Shown here in pieces: positions 11,165-22,699 of a stretch of DNA of 64,000 bases. The notes beneath the pieces were generated by a model that was given only the letters and a program-made list of their open reading frames with translations, was not told where the DNA came from and searched no databases. This stretch comes from Tanypteryx hageni (taxonomy: Eukaryota > Arthropoda > Insecta > Odonata > Petaluridae). The position numbers were made by a program, and so were the translations under genes. The first letter of the stretch is position 1. Every line of letters starts with the position of its first letter. The DNA is taken from NCBI GenBank assembly GCA_028673005.1, contig CM054116.1:67287211-67351210 (forward strand). Reading direction: 5' to 3'.

Positions 11165-12078
11165 CTCAATTTATTTAATTAATTAATTTATTTATTTTAT
11201 TTTGTTTCAAGTTTGCTCAGCTATGAAATTACAGAGCAAACTGTTACATATTTTTTAAAGTACAGAAATAATATACAAAGTATAATAAAATAATAATTAA
11301 AAAAGTATAAAAGATAAGATCAATTTAATCCAGAGCCCACATAATAAAAAGTCTACAGCAAGATCATTGCACATGACAGACATTCAAAATACAAGTTCAG
11401 TTCATATTTAAAAACCAATTTATTATACATTTAAAACAAACAAAGAGTTTTACAATTAATTGAAACCCTTAAATGAAATTATCACATACAACATCCCACA
11501 TACATTGCTTATATATAATAACATAATTGAAGTTCTAGTTAACACCCAGTACACTTCATATAGTTGCACATTCATATAGATATTAAATTTCAATTCAAGA
11601 TTTAGCAATTTTGTAAGAGTCTTTAAAGAGAGGCCACCCAAATATTTAATACAATTATTAAACAGATAAAACATTCTAAATATTACAAAATTGCACAATA
11701 ACTTCTTAAAATACTAACAAAAATAAAGACAATCAATATAATCATGCATCAATTAATAATATTCTTTAGAGATCTTAAAAAGATATTCCTACTTAAAAAT
11801 ATATCAATATGATTGGAGTATTTGTTCAAAAAATTGAACATTCTGTTAAGTGGAGAATTGCTGCAGTATTGTGTTTTAAAATTCTTTTGTGCCAATATCC
11901 TGTTATTTCTGCACTTGAACTGTGGAATATAGAAGAATATTTTACTAATTAATAGGCTATCCTCACCACTACTAATAATATCATATAAAAATAACATGTC
12001 CCTTATTTTTCTTCTTGTTTCTAATTTACTTATTTTATAGTTTTCAAGTAATTCATTATAGGAAACACAGTTACCTCT

Positions 12079-13008
12079 TTATGGGTAGTATCCATATTTA
12101 CGATGATGTACAGCCCTTATAAACCTCTTCTGTACCTGTTCAATTAACTTAATATATTTAACATTCCAAGGGGACCATATCACAGATGCGTATTCTAGCT
12201 TAGTTCTGACTAGAGAGTTATATAAGAGTATTAATGGTTTTGCTGATGAGAAACAAACTGTGGACCTAATAATAAACCCTAAGGTTTTCATTGCAGATGA
12301 TACCATTTCTTCTATATGAGTTTGAAAATTTATATTACTCTTATACAAAACACTTAAATCCCTGAACTGCCCCACCTTTTTCAACAACGCCTCACCCATG
12401 GTATAAGCAAAATCAAACTTATTCCTCTTTCTTGAAAAGGATAATACATTGCACTTATTGATGTTGAAGTGAAGCCTATTCTTATGTGATCAATCAACTA
12501 AGCAATTCAAGTCATGTTGAATCAGCATACAATCATGTACACTATTTGTGCAATGAAAAAGCTTGACATCATCTGCAAACATAAGGATATAAGAATGCAA
12601 AACACATTCAGGTAAGTCATTTATAAAAATTTGAAAGAGCAAGGGACCCAAATTTGAGCCGTGAGGTACACCTGAGGTAATTGTATATTCATTGGATAAG
12701 CACTTGTTGAATACTACATATTGTCTCCCCTCATACAAATAAGATTGTAACAACTTAAGTGACGATTTTGAAATACCAGCAGAATCTAACTTAGACAACA
12801 ATATTTCATGGTCAACTGTATCAAAAGCTTTTTGAAAATCAGTATAAATGACATCGACTTGATTTTTTCCATCCATATAGCCACAAATATAATCTGTGAA
12901 ATTAACCAAATTAGCTACATCAGACCTTCCAGTTCTAAAACCATACTGCTCGACCGCTAATTTGTTTTTGAAATGTGAGTACAGGTATTTATCATTATAT
13001 ATAGACGT
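12079..13008 (-). pseudogene. LINE reverse transcriptase, palm and thumb
   Basis: The reading starts at the insertion junction with YLYSHFKNKLAVEQYGFRTGRS. Motif A follows as VIYTDFQKAFDTVDH, then TSGVPHGSNLGPLLF, in which Gln of GVPQGS is His, and the catalytic LMFADDVKLF. A stop at about 12487 separates this from a frame that continues with NRLHFNINKCNVLSFSRK and then GQFRDLSVLYKSNINFQTHI. It ends with the SLVRTKLEYASVIWSPW thumb motif and VQKRFIRAVHHRKYGYYP (12079). Degenerate C-terminal frames continue to about 11749. Confidence 0.85.
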
Positions 13009-13011
13009 TTC

Positions 13012-13795
13012 TTACAGAGGAGGAGGAGGATATAACATACATATAGGAAGATACTAATGTTTAGGCACTTCCAGATGTGCTGGAGATTCGAAATTTTTTT
13101 CTTAGGGAGGATTTTGTGCAAAACCGACTAGAAAAAACGAAAATCTTGAAAAAGTTCAACAATGCGGATGCTAAAAATTCACAATTTTTTAACAGATTTT
13201 CAAGGTTTATGTATTTCCGCATGTGCTACGGAGTTGAAATTTTTTTAATAAGTAGAATTCTTAAAAAAACGAAACGGATTATACAAATTTTGATATTTTA
13301 ATTTGTTTGGCAGTTAAAAATTGTTAAAGTTTAAACAAATAGATAACTGTTTAGACATTACGGGATGAGCTAGGAAGCTGTAATTTTCAAATTATGTACA
13401 GAGTAGTGCATTTGCACAAAAAAACATTTGAATCTTTCCATAAACATATTGCGGCGGCCGTTAAAAATGTTTAAAATTTAAACAATTGGAAAAATATTAT
13501 TTCACTTATAGAAGTACTACAACTTTAAAATTTGGCAGAAATGTGTAGCATTAGTACCACATAATGGAGAAAGTATAAAATTCTTAAAATTGAAAAGTTT
13601 TGGGATTGTTTTAATCTATTATTTTTACATAAGGGAATAACGATAATCGCTCCAGTGGTGAAATATTTAGAATTAAAAAATATTTGTAATGATGAAATAT
13701 GAAAAATGAATGTTTTTTAATGTTGAGATGATATGCTTGCAGAATGCAAGCACCAACTACAAGTATAGTATAGTCTCCTACAATTTGGAAAAAAC
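13012..13795. mobile_element. Insertion within the LINE RT, with degenerate internal repeats
   Basis: The LINE reading ENYRPVSIL...FFQIV ends near 13795 and resumes near 13010, so about 780 bases are foreign. The ends are weakly inverted: AGGAGGATATAACATAC at left, and the reverse complement AGGAGACTATACTATAC at right. Inside, a degenerate unit recurs every 130-165 bases (starts near 13070, 13198, 13365 and 13505). Its shared features are a CTGGAGATTCGAAATTTTT- or GGAGTTGAAATTTTT-like block and a GTTAAAAATTGTTAAAGTTTA-like block. The family is unknown and the exact breakpoints are uncertain. Confidence 0.6.
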
Positions 13796-13971
13796 ATAAT
13801 ATGGATACTGGCCTATAGTTTTCAATATCACCTTTTTGGCGTTTTTTAAACACAGGAAATACTCTTGCTATTTTCCATGCATTTGGGAATACCGAACTCC
13901 TTAATGATAAGTTAAAGATATGACATAGTGCCGTAGCTAAGATGTGCTGACAGGCTTTAACAATATATGCA

Positions 13972-15024
13972 GGAATCATATCTGGACCAACAGATTTTTT
14001 GGCTTTAATTTTTGAATAGCCTCCAATACTTCATCAGTATTTATGAGTTTGATATCACAATTTTCACTATACATGCATCTATTTTCTCGTTTATCTGAGT
14101 ATACGCTACTTTGAATATAAATAGAGTTAAAATGTTGTGCGAATGCTTCTACAACCTCATTAGGGGAATCTAACGCCTTGTTATTATAATACACTTTGTC
14201 TATCACTAACCTATCATTCCTTTTACTTTTCACAAATTCCCAAAAGATATTACTATTTCCACAGTTAATATTATACTGTACATTTTCTATATAATTTTTA
14301 TAAGCGACCTCTATATCTTCTTTAATTTCATCTCTTAATTTAGTAAACATATAGAAGTGATACAGAGAGCCAGTGCATTTATACTTCTTTCTATGTCTAT
14401 GTTTAGTTTTAATCTTCCTAATAATATGTGCACTATACCAGGAAGGGTACTTACATTTAGAATTTTTGCATTTGAGAATTGCACAATCCATGGCCTCATA
14501 CACAAGTCTATAGAAACAATGTAGTGCTAGATTAACATCTTGTATTTTAGTTATTCCATTCCAATCCTTACTTATTAACTTTTGATATAGCTTAAAATAG
14601 TCCCCTCTTTTAAAATTATATGAATCACTAACTACACCATTAAATTTTAACCTTAAGAAACATGTAACACTAAAAATTAAAGCAGGATGATACTTATCTT
14701 CTTTTAAAATAATTTCATCTTGATCAGCATAATCTACAGTAATATTATCCATGTTTGCCAGCACTAAATCTAGCACCTTACCATTCTCATTTGCTATATA
14801 GTTTATTTGTTTAATATCCATCATATTAAAAAATAGTGATAATTCTTCAGATACATTATTGAAATAGCCAGCTGAATTATCATAATTTGGAATATTAAAA
14901 TCACCCAATATTATAATATCATTATTTATATAGGAACTATTTACCAGTTTGTCATAAAACTCCTTGTACACTTGAACATTAGAATTTGGTGGGAAATACA
15001 CTACACCTACATATACCCACCCCA
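13972..15024 (-). pseudogene. LINE endonuclease domain and start of RT
   Basis: This is the apurinic-like endonuclease, which nicks target DNA for the LINE. Its N-terminal catalytic segment is missing because of 5' truncation. Visible motifs are VGVVYFPPNSN, the catalytic IILGDFNIPNYDN (about residues 38-50), LDLVLANMD, and KYHPALIFSV, which corresponds to the usual DHxP ending. A long linker follows. At the 3' end a one-base loss in an A run near 13995 breaks the frame; the next frame resumes with GPDMIPAYIVKAC of the RT. Confidence 0.85.
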
Positions 15025-15025
15025 C

Positions 15026-15735
15026 CTCAATCTATGTTCTAGGCAATAATCAAGACATTAGAGGGAATGGTGAGATATATAACCATCTAATATTAACAAA
15101 CTCCTGCCTTGAAAACAAATTTTATCAAAATGTTGAAACTAAACCAAGAACAGATCTTCATTGATGTAACCCGTTTCAGACATTAGAACCGTGGTACCAG
15201 AAGGCATTTCTTGTTTGTATTCTTCTCACATTCTTTGCCCTTTAAAAATTACCAAAGGAGAAATGAATACTCTGCTAGCACTAAAACATGCAACAACAGT
15301 TACATATTCTCCCCTTTCTAAATTTGTCAAGGAAACCCTTTTCACCAACAACTTTTGAAGGCTTGTTGTTCATAGGAAATCCACTCTCATCCGGGTTGTA
15401 AATGCATTGAGGTTGGCCAATTCATAATAGAAATGAACTACTCCTTGCCTGCCATCTTTATTTTACTGTCCCAAGGAACTTTAATTTTATTTATTTTAGC
15501 ATAATGGTAAAGCTTTTCATACAGTTGTTGATGTATGGCCAAAACCATGGTTACTCAAAGGTTTTAGTCTTTCTACAAGGCCTCTTTCTTGTTCAAATGA
15601 AAAATTGTTGGGTGGCCTATCGACTTGGGCTTACAAATTGGTTGATGAACTTCCTTCCTTGCAATTTCTCTATTGTATTGAGCATCCTGGACTTGTCTCT
15701 AAACAGTTGTAAATAGAACTTTGAAATGATCTGGA
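15026..15735 (-). pseudogene. Pogo/Tigger-like transposase, N-terminal and DDE half
   Basis: On the minus strand KEVHQPICKPKSIGHPTIF gives way to VTMVLAIHQQLYEKLYHYA and then VPWDSKIKMAGKE, the usual DNA-binding region before the DDE domain. Next come IYNPDESGFPMNNKPSKV, with the first catalytic Asp in the DESGFP motif, EKGFLDKF, and VIFKGKECEKNT. DGYISHHSL corresponds to the second Asp of the triad. Stops and shifts occur throughout. It ends exactly at the LINE junction at 15026; the remainder is at 9431-11164. Confidence 0.75.
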
Positions 15736-15779
15736 GCTCCAGGTATATGAGGTCCATTCAAGTTATAATGTCTCCAAAT

Positions 15780-16045
15780 TTATTTCTCATAAAGCATATA
15801 AGATACAGAAATGAAACTTAAGTGACTTTTCATCATAGTCTCCTAGAAGCTGCACACATTTTTCACACCTTTTCTTCCAACTGTGAAGGCTGCGGCAAAG
15901 CTTTCTTTGGAGGTGTGTTTGACCCACTGCTAAATGGCAGAAGCAGCTGCTTGTCAGATAGGAAATCTTCTGCCACAAAGAGCATCCTTCATTGTCTGGA
16001 ACAACCAAAAGTCAGGCAAGTATGGAGGATGTGGGATAACTGGTA
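15780..16045 (-). pseudogene. Mariner transposase C-terminal fragment
   Basis: The minus-strand reading HPPYLPDFWLFQTMKDALCGRRF matches the PPYSPDLAPxDFWLF end of mariner-type DD34D transposases. After a stop it continues QAAASAI, then QWVKHTSKESF, and ends near KNVCSF. It lacks the catalytic core. Confidence 0.75.
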
Positions 16046-16057
16046 TCATGTCATAAC

Positions 16058-16160
16058 AGCGAACGTCAAAACAGCGAAAACAAAAACGGCGGACGGACAA
16101 AACAGTGAACGTCAAAACAGCGAAAAATCGGAATGTAACAGCGAACGTCAAAATGGCTGA
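16058..16160. repeat. Short tandem motif ACAGCGAACGTCAAA
   Basis: The 15-mer ACAGCGAACGTCAAA occurs at about 16056 and 16137, with a one-base variant (ACAGTGAACGTCAAA) near 16102. AACAGCGAAAA lies between copies. The origin is not recognised. Confidence 0.6.
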
Positions 16161-16237
16161 ATACAGTTTAGCAAAAGTCAGTATTGTAGTTATTTTAGGT
16201 AATAAATAAATTGCTGGTTATTAAATTTAACTTCATG

Positions 16238-16394
16238 AACATTTTGCTCTTTTTGTAAGCATTCAATAAATTTCCATATGGTTGGATGACTGTATCCAAT
16301 TAACCTCAATTTTGTTTTCTTTAAAATTTTTTTGCACCTTTGCAGCACGATAGGACGGAGCATTGTGCTGATAGAATCGATTGTGATTCAATCC
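16238..16394 (-). pseudogene. Tc1-like transposase fragment
   Basis: The minus-strand reading FYQHNAPSYRAAKVQKNF, followed by KENKIEVNWIQSSNHMEIY, corresponds to the FQQDNAPxHTA and WPxxSPDLNPIE block of Tc1 transposases. The catalytic Asp of QQDNAP is His here. It is short and broken. Confidence 0.65.
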
Positions 16395-16520
16395 GTGTGG
16401 ACGTTGTAATGTGATTTTCTATGTTATACCAATTATTTCGTACGTGTAACCATCAATCTAAAGATGTTATTGTAAATCTCATAGTTCCGGATTAAACCTG
16501 GTGATATGAAAACAAAACTT

Positions 16521-16598
16521 TTAAACTTTAAAGTGGCAAAGAAATCACGACGGTCAAAACTTTTGACGGTCCTGATTTCTTTGTCGCTGTAAAGTTTA
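16521..16598. repeat. Hairpin near the outer end of the left arm
   Basis: AAACTTTAAAGTGGCAAAGA and downstream sequence pair with TTTGACGGTCCTGATTTCTT and downstream sequence, as arms of about 37 bases with a few mismatches around the centre AAAACTTTT. The right arm holds the counterpart at 22700-22799. Confidence 0.8.
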
Positions 16599-17738
16599 GT
16601 TGCCCCTCAAAAGGTATTTGTTCGTGATTCTTGTTAAGTCTGAAATGAAGTAAAGTACGCATAGTGGCAAACGAAAAGCGATCTTACCTTCTTCATCCCT
16701 CGACGAAACCAACGCCCCGGGAGGCTCCTCTTCATGGAGGCTGACTGCGTAGATATCGACGGCGTTGACGCTGATCTATCTGCAATTAAGAGGGAGCATT
16801 CAATCGTCAGTATCGTACGGTTGTCTGACGCGGTCATGTTATCGAACCCAAGATTTTTTTGTATGTTAATAGAATGTGCAATTAGTTTTTCTTCAACGAG
16901 GAGATTTTCCCCCCCAGAATTATCACAATTAAGTATTAATGAACAACTTTGTGAAAATCACTAATTCTGTTTATTCTTATCGTTCTAATAAACGTGTCTT
17001 AGCTTGAGATAGAAAATGAAGCAATCTTTTCAATCGTTTCCCATTGTCGATACTTAAGTTAGTGCGGAGCAATAATAAAAAAATGGATATTTTTGCACTC
17101 TATGCGAATGTTCAACTACATCAAAATTTTGAAGACATTTTTATAGACTTACCCGATTTATAATTGGTACCACTTCTTACCTGAAAAAATAGAAGAGAGA
17201 TACATAACATTGTCGAAAATTCCGCTATACATTTCCCGTCATATTTCCTCCGCTACAAGTTCTCTAATTACCATCCTACAGAAGGAGACAGGCGAACCAA
17301 ACTTGTACGCGCCAACCTGTCTTGGGAGATTATCGAGGATCTGGAAAATAAAACATCATTTAAAAACGAAGAACTACTAGAACTACTATAATATCGCAAC
17401 ATACTTACACGAGCATGAAGAATGACGTCCGCGAGGCGTCTTCATTCTTCTTTCTCCGTCGTAGTGTTTTCGAAAAAAATCAGTCGAAATCCAAGCGGCA
17501 CCTGTCGACGCTTTTACAAGGGAAAAATATATTAGCGAGATATTTCTAAATTCTAAATTATCCGGGTAACACAAAGAAGACAAGAAAGATATAACATTTG
17601 TAGACACAAAGGGACACAAAATACCCGTGAATTTGCCAACATTTTGTTCGAAATATATGAAAATACGCATTGTGTGTAAATATACATCAATAGGTGTATT
17701 CGTGGCACCGTAATTTGTATGGTCAGGGATGACACCTT

Positions 17739-17860
17739 AGGGGAAGAGACCGGGGGGAGAGGGACCGAGCGGGAGATGGCCCGGGGGGAGAGGGACCGGG
17801 GGGTGGGGGGAGATGGCCCGGGGAGGAGAGGGCACGGGGGAGGGGGAGTGGGCGGAAGGG
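17739..17860. repeat. G-rich tract in the left arm
   Basis: This is a run of GGGGGGAGAGGGACCGGGGG-like units with many G runs of 3-7 on the plus strand, which could form quadruplexes. It corresponds to a C-rich tract at 21438-21571 in the other arm, but copy number and order differ. Confidence 0.8.
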
Positions 17861-18078
17861 ACATCGAGGTTTCACCGAGCTCGGATGAAACGACACGCAG
17901 GCTACAATTGTGGGGATTACTTAATACACAGAAAATGGGACGAAAATTCCATGGTGCACCATTCCGCTCGGTTTTAATTATAAGATACGACGAAAAAACA
18001 ACAAATGCATCGACATAAATATAAACAGTGCCATAAAATAAATAAATGCAAATGGTGTAAATATTCTATCGCAGTGTA

Positions 18079-19232
18079 CAGACAAAAAACAGGATAAAAC
18101 ACATGGTTCGGTCGGGATTTGAAATTGGGGAAACAATACATAGGCAGGTGGAAAATATCCTAGGATGGAATTTAAAGGTTACTTTCAAATAAGATTGGTA
18201 CTCGAAGATATCAAAACCTTGAGGAATCATAGAATACCTCACCATATTTCATGGCAAAATGCTGAACTCATTTATTTCCGATCCTCTTCTGTTATTGTAA
18301 ATTGCCGTGGAAAGTTTCGTATGATGATGAGCCATCCTCTTGCACTTTTCGTCTCAGACGTAGCAGCCTGCAACTTAAATTAGAAAATTATTAGTGAAAC
18401 ATAAAATCATTACATTTTACTAAGGTAGCAGAGATGATCGGCAATAGGTGCCAGCTTTTCTTCTTTTTGGAGCTCTCTCCTCTTGACAAACGAGTTAAAT
18501 GCACAGCATCTGAAATAAACAAACAGCATTATAAGACATGAAAATTTGGGTTGAGTAGATTCTTAGATGAGACGCGAATTAAGAATGTACATAACAAATA
18601 CTTGACTATCAAGCTTTCCATTTTGGACATTGAAAGTATTGTGACGACGTTCCTTAAAAGTATGCGAAGGCATTCACACAGATTGGGTGAGTACGTTCGT
18701 GGAGATATGAAATGGATGTCAAATGCCGCCTCTACTACCATTTACGGCTAAAGAATCAATATTGAAAAGACGCATTTTTGAGTCAGAATGTTATATGTAA
18801 TTCTCGATACCAAAGGACGAAAAATCTAAATGGCGACTGCAGACAATCGCTCGGACGCTCAATCCATTCAACCAGCTCTTTACCTCGTTATCTTTAAAAA
18901 GTATCTCGTATGACCTGGAATGTCGGTTATTCTTACAACTTGGAACCTTTAAACCTTATTTGAAATGGAAAAAGGTTTTAATCAAAACGTGTATTTTACA
19001 GACGTATACGGACAAGCGTCGCGGTCGCTTTCCGTGTAATGTGCAGCCATTCTCGGGACCTTTTAAATTCAAATTAGATTGCCATTTCTGCCACGTAGAG
19101 AAAAGGCCTAGAAGTTTTACGGTCACAATAACGTATCACCGGATTAATTCCAAAATTCGGAAAGATACTGCTATTTTTTCATAAATATTCTGTCAACGCA
19201 TTAATCAGCCAATATTATAGAGTAGCCAATAT
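18079..19232. other. Spacer of the inverted repeat, left part; no gene recognised
   Basis: Short open frames at 18165-18383, 18551-18751 and 18960-19184 show no family that I can name. GC is somewhat higher than in the surrounding AT-rich DNA. Confidence 0.5.
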
Positions 19233-20251
19233 TTGATAGAGTAAATTGGGTCAAGTTGATGAAGATATTAAAGGAGATAGGTGTAGACTGGAAAGACAGG
19301 AGACTGATTAGGAATCTATATGAGAATCAAGTTGTAAAGGTCAGGTTTGAGAATGTGGACACCTGCGGAATAAATATCGGTAGAGGAGTAAGACAAGGCT
19401 GCTGCCTATCGCCAACCCTATTCAATATATATGGAGAAAGTCTAATGCAAGAAGCTTTAGAAGGCACAGGGGATTTCAAAATTGGAGGAAGGATTTTAAG
19501 AACAGTAAAATACGCAGATGATCAAGTACTTCTAGCAAGAAAGGAAGAGGAGCTACAAAAAATGATAAATAGACTAGTGATAACAGGTAGAAAATACGGT
19601 ATGGAAATAAATACAGAAAAATCCAAGGTCATTCGAATATCGGGTAAAGAAGAGAATCTGAACATAACTATTGGGGGAAAGCCATTAGAACAAGTTTCAG
19701 AATATAAATACCTTGGAAGTATCATAACACGAGAGGCAAAATGTACGGATGAGATCAAAACTAGAATAGGAAAAGCAAAAGCGGCTTTCAGGAGAAAGAA
19801 ACAACTACTTACAGGGAATATAAGGGAAGATATCCGCAAGAAGTTGATAAAATGCTACGTATGGAGTATAGCATTGTATGGGGCAGAAACATGGACGCTA
19901 AGGAAAAATGACATCAAATACTTGGAAAGCTTTGAAATGTGGACTTGGAGGAGAATGCTGAAGATAAAATGGACAGATAGGATGAAAAACGATGAAGTGC
20001 TACGAAGAATAGGAGAGAAGCGAATGATTATACAGACTATCAGAAAGAGGAAGGCTAACTGGGTTGGACATTACCTGAGGAGAGAGAGTATGATTAAAGA
20101 CGTGTTAGAAGGAAAACTAGATGGGAAAAGGGAAAGAGGCAGGAAAAGGTTTCAGCTGATAGACGATTTGAAAGGGAAAGAGAGTTATCAAGATATGAAG
20201 AGGACAGCGGAAAATAGGAGTATATGGAGAACCAGGTTTAACCACGAATAA
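19233..20251 (+). pseudogene. RTE reverse transcriptase, C-terminal half, open frame
   Basis: The frame is uninterrupted from the truncation point to the TAA at 20249; an ATG at 19256 gives 331 residues. It contains NIGRGVRQGCCLSPTLFNIY, the catalytic box KYADDQVLLARK (about residues 84-95) with both Asp and the Tyr intact, and KYLGSIITREAKCTDEIKTR. VWSIALYGAETWTLR, MWTWRRMLKI and NWVGHYLRR follow, then a basic GKRERGRKRFQ segment. The palm's first Asp is at the truncated edge and the endonuclease is absent, so it cannot move on its own. The open frame suggests recent insertion. Confidence 0.8.
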
Positions 20252-20292
20252 TCACGGACCTGTCTACGGACAGACTACCTATGATGATGATG
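19233..20292 (+). mobile_element. RTE-type retroposon, copy 2, 5'-truncated
   Basis: This belongs to the same family as 1065-3038. It begins in palm motif A (FDRVNWV) and ends with the same 3' UTR and a TGATGATGATG tail near 20283-20292. It lies in the spacer between the two inverted arms. Unlike copy 1 it has no internal insertion. Confidence 0.88.
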
Positions 20293-21103
20293 ATTATTAA
20301 TCAATTGCTGCCGGGATGTAGAGAAATGAAAATAGTTGGTGCCACGATACTACGATCTAATATGGCCAGCAACAACGCGCCACCGTAGATGATAGGTAAG
20401 AATGCCGATATTCTAAATACAATATTTTCCGAAGTATACTGGAATTTACACCGCTTTCATATTTGAAAGGTCGATCAATCAAGAATTTACCCATTTACGA
20501 ATTAAAATCTTTTGGTCGTGCTGCATCCAGCGATGAAAAACCAATAAATCTTTGCTCAATCATTTTTGTCACTGAGCTCTCTCTCTCTGTATTGTATATC
20601 CATTTGTTTTGAAATTTTCAATCACGCAATTAATCAACAATAAAGATTTAATTTGACGCCAAATGTTACTAATCCCTGTATTAACTTTTTCATACTTGAA
20701 GTATCTACAGTTTCTTCTACTTACTACCAGTTGATGTCACTTTATTATCGTTCAAAATTATTTATTATTTTAAAATTTCATTCCTAATCGAGAAAAATAA
20801 TTGTTTTATCTTAAGTACATATTTAAAATTATTTTCTGCAATTATTTTACTACACTTCACGTTATTAACATTGAATTTCTAGTTGTTATGTTAAAAAAAT
20901 ACCATCGCGCCGAGTTGTTCACAGGGGGCAGTAGCAGTCGTTTTTCATTCCTCGTGTGGAGCTCCAATAGTTAACTTCAAAAAGAGTTCTGAACGAGTGA
21001 GGTGCAGAGTGTGCCGAGGTCAACATTTTTAATGTGGGTAATTTTCCCTCGTTGTGATGGTGGTGGAGTGAAATAATTTAAACTTCATTTGAAATGTTTT
21101 TTA
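20293..21103. other. Spacer of the inverted repeat, right part; no gene recognised
   Basis: I see no sustained frame. The stretch 20905-21060 is less AT-rich than its surroundings and could be an exon or promoter, but I have no evidence to choose. Confidence 0.5.
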
Positions 21104-21437
21104 GTACACTGCGATAGAATATTTACTCCTTTTGCATTTATTTATTTTATGGCAGTTTAAATTTATGTCGATGCATTTGTTGTTTTTTCGTCGTATCTTA
21201 TAATTAAAACCGAGCTGAATGGTGCACCATTCGGCGCGTAGGTATTCACAAGGTATATATACGTATGGAATTTACGAGGGACGGCCTATAATTGTGGTAA
21301 AACTACTTACCAAGCCAACGAAGAGAGAGAGAGAGCGTCCCATTTTCTCTGTGTATTAAGTGTATGTCCTGGTAATCCCCACAAATACCCGGTTGTGGCC
21401 TGCGTGTCGTTTCATCCGTGCTCGGTGAAACATCCAT

Positions 21438-21571
21438 GTCCCTTCCGCCCACTGGGCTTTTTCCCACTCCCCTCCCCTCCCCTCTCCCCATCCGGGTCCT
21501 CTCCTCCCCCCTCCCCCCGTGGCCCACTCTCCCTCCCCCTGCCCCATTCCCCCCCGATCTCTTCCCCTAAG
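21438..21571. repeat. C-rich tract in the right arm
   Basis: This is the counterpart of the G-rich tract at 17739-17860, with C runs of 3-7 on the plus strand. Its internal order differs from the left arm, as expected of an unstable G-rich repeat. Confidence 0.8.
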
Positions 21572-22699
21572 GTGTCATCCCTGACCATACAAATTACGAT
21601 GCCACGAATACACCTATTGATGTATATTTACACACAATGCGTGTTTTCATATATTTCGAACAAAATGTTCGCAAATTCACGGGTATTGTGTCCCTTTGTG
21701 TCTACAAATGTTATATCTTTCTTGTATTCTTTGTGTTACCCAGATAATTTAGAAATAACTCGCCTATATATTTTTCCCTTGTAAAAGGGTCGACAGGTGC
21801 CGCTTGGATTTCGACTGATTTTTTTCGAAAACACTACGACGGAGAAAGAAGAATGAAGACGCCTCGCGGACGTCATTCTTCATGCTCGTGTAAGTATGTT
21901 GCGATATTCTAGTAATTCTGGTAGTTCTTCGTTTTTCATTGATGTTTTATTTTCCAGAGCCTCGATCATATCCCAAGACAGGTTGGCGCGTACAAGTTTG
22001 GTTCGCCTGTCTCCTTCTGTAGGATGGTAATTAGAGAACTTGTAGCGGAGGAAATATGACGGGAAATGTATAGCGGAATTTTCGACAATGTTATCTATTG
22101 TTGTCTATTTTTTCAGGTAAGAAGTGGTACCAATTATAAATCGGGTAAGTCTATAAAAATGTCTTCAAAATTTTGATGTAGTTGAACATTCGCATAGAGT
22201 GCAAAAATATCCATTTTTTTATTATTGCTCCGCACTAACTTAAGTATCGACAATGGGAAACGATTGAAAAGATTGCTTCATTTTCTATCTCAAGCTAAGA
22301 CACGTTTATTAGAACGATAAGAATAAACAATTAGTGATTTTCACAAAGTTGTCCATTAATACTTAATTGTGATAATTCTGGGGGGGAAAAATCTCCTCGT
22401 TGAAGAAAAACTAATTGCACATTCTATTAACATACAAAAAAATCTTGGGTTCGATAACATGACCGCGTCAGACAACCGTACGATACTGACGATTGAATGC
22501 TCCCTCTTAATTGCAGATAGATCAGCGTCAACGCCGTCGATATCTACGCAGTCAGCCTCCATGAAGAGGAGCCTCCCGGGGCGTTGGTTTCGTCGAGGGA
22601 TGAAGAAGGTAAGATCGCTTTTCGTTTGCCACTATGCGTACTTTACTTCATTTCAGACTTAACAAGAATCACGTAACAAATACCTTTTGAGGGGCAACT

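Larger units (their letters stand above)
11171..15025 (-). mobile_element. Jockey/CR1-like non-LTR retrotransposon, 5'-truncated
   Basis: On the minus strand this runs from a truncated endonuclease domain (15025) through RT to a 3' tail of AAATAAATAAATTAATTAA type ending near 11171. The flanks CTCAATTTAT (11165-11174) and CTCAATCTAT (15026-15035) agree at 9 of 10 bases and look like the target duplication. Removing the LINE brings the pogo reading frame together (CLDYCLEHR next to IELVCLPSH), which confirms the boundaries. The LINE is itself interrupted at about 13012-13795. Confidence 0.85.
16401..18078 (+). repeat. Left arm of a large inverted repeat
   Basis: The arm is closely matched, in reverse complement, to 21104-22906. 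The outer end begins near ACGTTGTAATGTGATTTTC and the inner end is at CTATCGCAGTGTACA. Long blocks are identical by eye, for example about 17400-17530 and about 17215-17320. Differences and indels cluster between these blocks. The arm contains an outer hairpin (16521-16598) and a G-rich tract (17739-17860). Short open frames exist on both strands, but I do not recognise a protein. Confidence 0.9.

Noticed and set aside
13611..13979. 122-codon frame taken as one protein
   Set aside because: Only its first half is LINE RT; after FFQIV it reads through the junction into unrelated inserted sequence.
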